From: an uncultured Atopobium sp.
GTDB lineage: Bacteria > Actinomycetota > Coriobacteriia > Coriobacteriales > Atopobiaceae
Length of the DNA stretch: 29,359 nt
Direction of reading: 5' to 3'
Assembly: GCA_947252455.1 (NCBI GenBank)
Contig: CAMXVQ010000012.1
Location: 1 to 29,359, forward strand
Shown here: positions 26,501 through 29,359 of the stretch, in pieces
Layout: the number at the start of each line of letters is the position of its first letter
How positions within the stretch are numbered: position 1 is the first letter of the stretch
Notes under the pieces: generated by a model
The model's input: the letters and a program-made list of their open reading frames with translations, nothing else
Told to the model about the DNA's origin: nothing
Databases searched by the model: none
Position numbers and translations under genes: made by a program

Positions 26501-28814
26501 AAAGGTTGTATTCTCTTCGGCTACTGATACTAAAGGTACGCCTAAAGGTACGCTTGTTGGCACAGCTACATACTATGTAAGGAAGAATACCGATATCGTC
26601 CTTGACACGCCTACCGTTATTGCGAGGGAAAATCAAATCGACGCTCAAACTGGTAAGAAGTTCAGGTACGTATTCACAGGTTGGCAACTAGTGATTACGA
26701 AGAGCACGCCAGGCCAAGGCGGCACCCAAGCAGGCAGCACGCAGCCGGGTGTCGCGCCGCAGCCTGGTGCAAACGCACACGCAAGCACTCTTATGCGCTC
26801 ACTACGTTACCGCAGAAGCCTGGACACGTTCGTGCCGTTCACTACGCTTGCACAAACTGATATTTCAGGTAATGCCCCTGGTACTCCAGCGGGAGACTCT
26901 ACACCTACCACGATAAGCGTTACGGTTCCGGCAGAAGATCTCAAGCCCGAAAACCTTGGTAAGACCTTACGTAAAATTGAAGCGCAATACAAACAAACCT
27001 TCACCAACGCAACGTACACCTTTGTTGCGCAGTATGTAAAACAGCCTTACGTTATTGACGCAAGCCAGCAAAGCACCATGCACGACGGTGACGTTCCCGT
27101 GATGTTCTTGCCAGCGCCAAAGCACACCTGGCAAGACGGCTCGTCGCGTCCGTACGTGTACTACGTAAACGCGCAAGCAGGCGACATCTCGCCATATATG
27201 CAAGCTTTACAAGCCAAGCTCGGAAGCTTTGTAAACTGGGACGTGTACGACAACAAGGGTCAGCTTGTTACCAATCCTAAGGAGATAAAGGCAGCTTCAA
27301 CGAACCCGAAGCATGCCTACACCTTCATCGCAAAACAGGCAGAAATTCCTAACCTTGTCCCGCGTGATGATATGGTTATTACCGAGGGTGACGATATGCC
27401 TTCGTATAACGAGATGGTGCAAGACACGCCGCAGATCGATCCTCAAACAGGAATGCCACTTCTCGAGCCTAATTCACAACGGCCTGTAATGATTAACGGT
27501 ATAGAGGCGTTCACAACGCCTAATCTGAACCCGCGTTTTGCTGGTTGGGAAACCGATCCTGATTCGTATCTTGCGCTTCATACCGATAAACCTGGCGTCT
27601 ACAAGGTGCGCTTCGGTTTGAAGTATTACACCGATGAGCAGGAAATTAATCCCGATACGAAACAGCCTGTGGTCGAGAATGGCAAAGTAAAGCATAAAGT
27701 TGCCATTAAATGGGTTGAGGCGAATGTACATGTTCTGCCGCGCGTGATTGCAGAACAAGATTTACCTGCTGATGGAACACGTGAAGCACGTTTTGTTAAA
27801 GCCAATTACACTAAGGTAACCTACCAGGTTGCGATGCATGATCATGGCTTCTTGGCATCACCCTACACCACGTTCTACGTGCGTCGCGGTTACACGATAG
27901 ATCCAAACGCGCTTTTGTACTTTAACAAAGAGCTACGCGCGGCACATGCCCAAGGCAACGAAGAAATTGGCGTACCAAATGTTGTGTCTGATCCAGGATA
28001 CAAGTTCTACGAGTGGCAAAAACACGCGGCAAACGACCAAGGTGATGTGTTGTATCTCGCGCACTTCCACAAGCTGCCGATTGCCCACTTTGCGTTTGAG
28101 ACTACAACCGAAGCTGAGCAGGCATTTAGCACACGCCTTGTGGGTGACACTCAAAACAAACCCACGCTTAAAGCTGGTACAAAGCTGCCCTATGGCATAA
28201 AGGTTGATTGCAGCAAGGGCAACACATGCATCATAAGCGGTACGCCGCATATTAGCGATTGGAAAGATGGCGAAGAACAGCGCACTATTGACCTTACATT
28301 TGAAGTGATTGATAAGCACGCCGCTGACAAATATGGTCGTGAATCCTATGGTTTGCAGAAAGAGATCGTGGTACACATTGTGGTAACGCGTCCGCATCCA
28401 GCGCCTGTGCCACCAGCACCGCCTGTATATCCTGCAGTGCCTTTGATTCCGGCGCCTGTACCGCATGTATATCCTGCAGTTCCGCTGATTCCGGCGCCCG
28501 TGCCAGTACCACCAGCGCCCACGCCAGCTCCAGCGCCTGTGCCAACACCTGTTCCACCTGCTCCTAACCCAACGCCAGCGCCAAATCCTGTACCCGTACC
28601 TCCAACGCCGGTACCCGTACCGCCTATTCCTGTAACGCCTACGCATAAGGCAGACACGCACAAAGTAGGCGCACGCCATCAGCGTTTGCCCAAGACGTCC
28701 GATCCTACACTTGCCGCAAATGCTGCAAACCTTCTTGGTATGGGCGTAGGCATGATAAGTGCCGTTGCATTTGCACGCATGAAAAAGCGCAACAAACATA
28801 AAGATGAGCAGTAG
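17598..28814 (+). CDS. Giant LPxT-anchored modular surface protein (putative adhesin)
   Basis: 3738 residues, probably displayed on the cell wall. The signal peptide has a basic N-region (7-24), a core LGVAAGVALASTLAITTPAF and cleavage after AFA (45-47). Residues 49-235 are an Ala/Lys/Ser/Thr/Pro-rich stalk. A MucBP-like region lies at 239-365. InlB-B-type repeats (RAGYEFTGW...VKFVAHW) lie at about 476-553, 1123-1270, 1271-1367 and 1565-1680. Residues 555-1120 are non-repeated, with Cys749, 874, 1029 and 1039. A second MucBP-like region is at 1471-1548, and the A-B-C module array at 1778-3491. A putative Ig-like domain (LPYGI...ISGTP) spans 3492-3600, a Pro-rich wall segment 3601-3681, and the sorting signal 3697-3738. 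AGGTG (17588-17592) is the SD. Adhesion is inferred from architecture; no ligand can be named. No sortase gene is in view. Confidence 0.92.
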   Translation: MVKNNRMEQITSRKKATTKHKHDKTSLGVAAGVALASTLAITTPAFAGQATKEPDPSRAGDSAIEQSASDQTKATGATSYNAPVAKPASTTSTKPAPSTLKSSRSSKVKAAANAKSADTAPRASKEAKSAAAAEKGDDNSGDKATSEPFSAPTEVKKAAAAKVSKIVEEVARERAVVTATSAVASVPTSGSETPGAPNNSPANKDTSNQQVVKPNTDHQEASDLPTANSQVTPPENQRKTIYNFTVHYSVAGNQTKQLLQPTEFSFTEDMLKQISAPGADGVYIPVPTTKGYRAPRGNYVKNDQGKYVLDTEQNGSVQTYIKIDRTLIDRYTNNRLSKNGTVVSEYTLEYNPKQVTFYVRHMLQNPNYDPHITNPSDERSKPFIEYTGLNDKVQLQDESGNWHTVCVSKAVGLVGSQVFAQPVNIEGYSPEPNLVGSSIPDDANYTEADEDEAENPNPQTEKNKHLVFELRYLLKKHEVTYDVQGGTAIQGHVYKFGEKMLQVQNPTRAGYEFTGWTVKGIKGKEHEAPSLDTNFTEQVLPDNDVKFVAHWKPAQEETSYWVNVWVQKARLVKPDDPNSLDNYDYVGRVQRKGKSDANIENEFTKYNPSFDAPTDMLNGKYRVIKGTLTAEERKQVHFDGLDTTNERIKTDVEKVLADDLLFDKFYKPNYKLENQLNSGEAPEWFGAKEMRPLYKLRPDGTTVLNAVYDRQVYTYYFAKPDKLKSTDFDPDANPPVPGDPDYKNNARGCSTTVTIGGKSYTYNKDKHDSAYFIKVRFNEELRPGIEFPKTSQITYSSVDRRYDKNGDFIDGSEHEPQANMGLYILGDATNTYKKGLSNGDNAFDTPPYRFGFEDVYYTREVPGADFYNKQDFFCFSKHYRKNTSPSAAEVGSYDYNPYQRLFTPYPMDTRQFGTGKPSVGPFHVVIRVETPESAAARLKNPSAKPQYKLSVMSYTQYNYIFRNGDISNSSLLGWDGFVPPNLIGYAPHKSASGGDPSIWNNEDEYFFGNSEQKPILDPNASIPKTHMQCVYELLYQDYCAYLKAKGELPVALVGDKEKDKKEKERFKAYVYEKWKDAFDFTYKKNSTGEWVKEVTDKDGKTQELPVEHPFSAILVWTYDRTTPTIRFHNDASSDVEDAQGNAATIQSPFDADLFKKDFIVGGHISDDGTTLTPTITPYTPEGQAPEQFPGTYRFQLNGKDYFIKRPDNLPKDYVFDGWALDANGSQVLIPHMKSDGTAMTAQDIIEYVKKQTTKRVVPDAGLTLYAHWVPSQVTHKITVNMNRSDMPNAHSDVFVKHGKNAHKAKNDGTVRDKKDIPKDEFPLPAERPGYVFYGWQVKTKDINGNDHWLPFAFSTPVVEDLEVRAEWIEDKRVTGTVRQVFLNPGCTHDQYEAAKAEAKRTGSTAELDKLIHNVRTETLHDLRPGSSVSVQAGYRDDEYFPDHTYSTFVVSDDKSKNTAEFVYEPYTKRSYTVHYIDASGKEIAPAEPQEGNASIYTTNKLNYNVVEAKTIPGYVLRKDIAPQYQFVIKPEPDGSYKASYDYKFVYDDVRILKRSNDNQATPNHYSRLVFKTESTELVVDSNKHVISRLSAQPGGELKPFTFDPTAPESNAQEIVLDAVNGTKAYQLPLPTPVAKEGYTFVGWTSEDYYSDGQKYPGASRLPANSQTFDHKIVYIAHFKKTENAFVGSDPKAETPPGYYKVNYTADQNGRLQRVVPDGRGGTQKETLDTLTNVVVLDKYKVNVIKAPEPVPDKGFQATNGFSFDGKDEKDRTYTKHFEMIDPIAADHRYILPDESVLKANETAMNLIKNFKEFKNAPDNLPGEVAEYRFLDEEGNPVAKLDSTTPGEHKVFIEVIAGRTGQRVHKKVPYFYTVMPRSFLQGELSKYNADVVAAHYKKYTFKSRTTNGLMTGREITRTVGEYDTLGAYVYSGSAEHPQAAYTLDVPLALGKDYNDHGYHFVFRGWQKTNDPNATSDVVPEGYKWQTFKPAVDANAHYTEVTPTADASYVAMYEKVPYVVEKSDDGTVPPESVVVSFKPAAGRAWKDGSTGPKVLYIKKGVDISKIDQHGKPVSDSKQSILAWLGNQLYGYTNDWTKSSMEGITLIEKMSTQPGAWLSNNAFQEFVAHQTAYTDPVGGVEKTIIKGTKAPAAIDFVQNKDVFVPSETSTVESITAEYVKAPSTDAAANLTVPIKVTVKYKDSAETTHTRVYNITGALHVLGDVLEKKNAPQEQTLKDQYTTITFVSKKQKVVDASGHETGQTEDPGQVSGATESADNTQSELQYFTFKKTGANYTIDVPKVTGLDYTENGYHYVFTGWKQKVVAPTPGVEPLTIKAADRNYTFDAQQNIVFEAQYKKVPYVVEKSDDGTVPPESVVVSFKPAAGRAWKDGSTGPKVLYIKKGVDISKIDQHGKPVSDSKQSILAWLGNQLYGYTNDWTKSSMEGITLIEKMSTQPGAWLSNNAFQEFVAHQTAHTEPEPIPEHYTIIQNTDIPDPHVFIQNDAKLKSLLVQAGVSASDNTEAIESYTVKYLNGTPQSKVAGTHLVPLKVTIKYKDVAQAKEFKLNAQLKVLYSVLYGKNKPTNETQPIDFKVFNGHYRKLTFITDDNEKHQHKGTIIGETKNFVDYYLAKDQVLKARVPKILNQDYVEDGYHYKFVGWKLVPSEYTAVKDDKHELGESDIKFGTPDADTLKVSKEAGDLIYKAVYEKIAYIVTHPVDGTVPADSVVVSFKPAPGRKWNDGSTGPKVFYIKKDMDISRLDKNGVPIKQGDTATESILQYLSKQLYGTGTTPDWTKSSMDKTTLIQSMNAAHKTDRKAWYSKDAFQEFVAHQQEVLTPSVKNEIVITQYGQVPEAKAFIDNMKALEGDNIARKADGTYDIKVQYGEDDSKRPSSDAAGVYTVPIFITVKHADMADPIEYKLTSVLRVMDKVLPDAYGKKIADKIKEKEQAQTDPSKPVQYTEEEKQFKDNYAKVVFSSATDTKGTPKGTLVGTATYYVRKNTDIVLDTPTVIARENQIDAQTGKKFRYVFTGWQLVITKSTPGQGGTQAGSTQPGVAPQPGANAHASTLMRSLRYRRSLDTFVPFTTLAQTDISGNAPGTPAGDSTPTTISVTVPAEDLKPENLGKTLRKIEAQYKQTFTNATYTFVAQYVKQPYVIDASQQSTMHDGDVPVMFLPAPKHTWQDGSSRPYVYYVNAQAGDISPYMQALQAKLGSFVNWDVYDNKGQLVTNPKEIKAASTNPKHAYTFIAKQAEIPNLVPRDDMVITEGDDMPSYNEMVQDTPQIDPQTGMPLLEPNSQRPVMINGIEAFTTPNLNPRFAGWETDPDSYLALHTDKPGVYKVRFGLKYYTDEQEINPDTKQPVVENGKVKHKVAIKWVEANVHVLPRVIAEQDLPADGTREARFVKANYTKVTYQVAMHDHGFLASPYTTFYVRRGYTIDPNALLYFNKELRAAHAQGNEEIGVPNVVSDPGYKFYEWQKHAANDQGDVLYLAHFHKLPIAHFAFETTTEAEQAFSTRLVGDTQNKPTLKAGTKLPYGIKVDCSKGNTCIISGTPHISDWKDGEEQRTIDLTFEVIDKHAADKYGRESYGLQKEIVVHIVVTRPHPAPVPPAPPVYPAVPLIPAPVPHVYPAVPLIPAPVPVPPAPTPAPAPVPTPVPPAPNPTPAPNPVPVPPTPVPVPPIPVTPTHKADTHKVGARHQRLPKTSDPTLAANAANLLGMGVGMISAVAFARMKKRNKHKDEQ
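23634..23983 (+). repeat. B module copy 1, near-identical to copy 2
   Basis: 350 bp matching 24660-25009 with a single mismatch (A/C in the GCA/GCC Ala codon before HQTA). It encodes residues 2013 to about 2129. Synonymous sites are also conserved, so the duplication or conversion is recent. Confidence 0.95.
24660..25009 (+). repeat. B module copy 2, near-identical to copy 1
   Basis: Offset of exactly 1026 bp from copy 1, keeping frame. Sequences on both sides (A1 versus A2, C1 versus C2) are related only at protein level. Confidence 0.95.
25713..26086 (+). repeat. B module copy 3, diverged
   Basis: The protein resembles copies 1 and 2 (DGTVPADSVVVSFKPAPGRK, DGSTGPKVFYIKK, DWTKSSMD, FQEFVAHQ), but DNA and several residues differ and an insertion lies in the middle. 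Confidence 0.85.
27042..27347 (+). repeat. B module copy 4, remote
   Basis: Weakly similar (QPYVIDASQ, GDVPVMFLPAPKHTWQDGSS, FIAKQAE). The order relative to the A and C units supports the assignment. Confidence 0.65.
28424..28507 (+). repeat. 42-bp tandem duplication in the Pro-rich wall segment
   Basis: Two 42-nt units (28424-28465, 28466-28507), about 34 of 42 identical, encode the 14-residue period VYPAVPLIPAPVP(H). Length variants would stay in frame. Confidence 0.8.
28686..28811 (+). other. Cell-wall sorting signal, LPKTS variant
   Basis: LPKTS (3697-3701) is followed by DPTLAANAANLLGMGVGMIS, a hydrophobic helix and the basic tail RMKKRNKHK. The fifth position is Ser, not the Gly of canonical LPxTG, so a matching sortase specificity is implied. 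Confidence 0.85.
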
Positions 28815-28846
28815 GGAATAGGTACGCGAAGTTAAAACGTACACCA

Positions 28847-28873
28847 AGCGCGCGGTTTTTGTGACCGCGCGCT
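28847..28873 (+). terminator. GC-rich hairpin after the surface-protein gene
   Basis: AGCGCGCGGT and ACCGCGCGCT form a perfect 10-bp stem with a 7-nt loop, 33 nt past the stop. No proper U-run follows on either strand, so it may terminate inefficiently or only stabilise the 3' end. Confidence 0.5.
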
Positions 28874-29181
28874 CGCACTCTATACATTTTGTATGCGTTT
28901 TGTATACGTTTCATGCATATTTCACATATCAGCATATTGATATGGCGAATTCGCATAATTTATGCTGATACACGAATCCAATAACTAGCTGGAAACATGA
29001 CAATACCACTTATAACCTTGGCATTTATAATTTTTTACGTTTTTTTTTTTCAACAGTTTAAAATACTTTTAAACAAAGTTAAGAAAGGGTAAAATAACCA
29101 TCAGATTACTGTACATTTAATGCAATATTCATATATGATAACAAATGCTTTGTGTCCGGGCATCATCGATAGGAGACAGCA
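28874..29181. other. AT-rich upstream region of the G9 gene
   Basis: It contains a run of 11 T (29040-29050) and, six bases on, a perfect dyad GTTTAAAA-TAC-TTTTAAAC (29056-29074). TAAAAT at 29090-29095 and TATGAT at 29134-29139 are possible -10 boxes, both with poor -35 boxes. No gene is seen. AGGAGA (29171-29176) is the SD of the next gene. Confidence 0.5.
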
Positions 29182-29359
29182 ATGAGCAAATTGGCACGTA
29201 AACATAGTTCATATCGATCAACTATAGATCGCTCTTTATATCATTCACGCCTTGCGCTTTCAGCGCGTGCATGTTCTGCAATCCTTGCAGGTACAATGCT
29301 TCTGGGGGGGGGTCTTGCCGCCTCTCTTGCCTACGCTGATGGATATGTAGCTCCTGACG
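29182..29359 (+). CDS. Exported protein, 3' part missing, signal peptide spanning a G9 tract
   Basis: 59 codons are visible before the window ends. The ATG at 29182 follows AGGAGA by five bases. A long basic and polar N-region (SKLARKHSSYRSTIDRSLYH) is followed by the hydrophobic core ACSAILAGTMLLGGGLAASL and a likely cleavage site after AYA (50-52), before DGYVAPD. The protein is therefore exported; the mature part is not seen and no family can be named. The run of nine G codes for the end of Leu41 and for Gly42-Gly44 in the signal core. The position after a giant wall-anchored protein suggests another surface protein, but this is only a guess. Confidence 0.75.
   Translation, partial: MSKLARKHSSYRSTIDRSLYHSRLALSARACSAILAGTMLLGGGLAASLAYADGYVAPD
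29304..29312 (+). repeat. G9 homopolymer in the signal-peptide coding region
   Basis: Nine G in an otherwise AT-leaning region. With nine the frame runs on through the signal peptide. With eight a TAG is met at 29348-29350; with ten a TGA at 29337-29339 (coordinates of this sequence). Confidence 0.95.

Larger units (their letters stand above)
22930..28070 (+). repeat. A-B-C module array of the surface protein
   Basis: Three kinds of segment recur in fixed order after a leading C-type unit (C0, 22930-23225). A units carry a YxKxxF start and a GYHYVFxGW-type end (near 23265, 24300, 25371, 26490, 27795). B units contain DGTVPPESVVVSFKPAAGR and DGSTGPKV (23634, 24660, 25713, 27042). C units look like an Ig/Rib-type fold ending VPIKVTVKYKD...LxVL (23995, 25020, 26090, 27360). 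The order is C0-A1-B1-C1-A2-B2-C2-A3-B3-C3-A4-B4-C4-A5. The first period is 1026 bp (342 residues). A4 is enlarged by a Gly/Gln/Pro/Thr-rich insert (about 26700-26930). Boundaries are approximate, read by eye. Confidence 0.8.

Noticed and set aside
28346..28663. Gly/Thr/Ala-rich minus-strand frame of 105 codons
   Set aside because: Another reading of the antisense of the Pro-rich segment; a composition artefact.
27933..28847. 304-codon minus-strand open frame opposite the end of the giant gene, with long Arg/Trp/Tyr-rich runs
   Set aside because: It is the antisense of the Pro-rich repeat region; its composition follows from CCN codons on the other strand, and it has no plausible start site or family.

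Overview
The window looks like a stretch of a Gram-positive chromosome of moderate to low GC. The best guess is an Atopobiaceae-type Coriobacteriia (Lancefieldella/Atopobium/Fannyhessea-like); this is an inference from gene content and style, not proven. The evidence is strong Shine-Dalgarno (SD) sites, GTG starts, a very large sortase-anchored surface protein, a Tat-type lipoprotein and a DhaS/DhaQ-type dihydroxyacetone system. No rRNA, tRNA, CRISPR array, transposase or phage gene was seen.

Layout, left to right. (1) 1-6343: the 3' part of a MATE efflux gene whose start lies outside the window, a DJ-1/PfpI protein, and a two-gene MacB-like ABC export system (ATPase plus a large FtsX-type permease with a coiled-coil insert). 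(2) 6446-9920: a TPP riboswitch followed by a thiamine-binding protein and a ThiX-ThiY-ThiZ ABC importer, read as one thiamine/HMP salvage unit. (3) 9991-11398: a minus-strand membrane protein of unknown function and a 421-nt intergenic region holding a dispersed repeat, an 8-bp tandem repeat and the terminator of the next operon. (4) 11399-16004: a PTS-dependent dihydroxyacetone kinase operon (dhaK-dhaL-dhaM-glpF, minus strand), divergent from dhaS and dhaQ. Between the two lies a dyad with the same 22-nt GGACA/TGTCC geometry as the Lactococcus DhaS operator. (5) 16005-17320: a second copy of the dispersed repeat, a near-perfect 20-bp dyad and fba (class II aldolase) with a clear terminator. 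Glycerol or dihydroxyacetone entering by GlpF can be phosphorylated by DhaKLM to DHAP, which aldolase uses, so regions 4 and 5 are metabolically coherent.

(6) 17598-28814: one 3738-residue surface protein filling 38% of the window. It has a signal peptide, a low-complexity stalk, InlB-B-type and MucBP-like domains, a roughly 570-residue non-repeated region, then an array of alternating A-B-C modules with a period near 342 residues, a putative Ig-like domain, a Pro-rich wall-spanning segment and an LPKTS sorting signal. Two B modules are almost identical in DNA (350 bp, one mismatch) while their neighbours have diverged. (7) 28815-29359: an AT-rich region with a T11 run and a 19-nt dyad, then the start of a second exported protein whose signal peptide is encoded across a run of nine G. 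Loss or gain of one G gives a stop within the window, so this looks like a phase-variable switch and is the most striking signal found.
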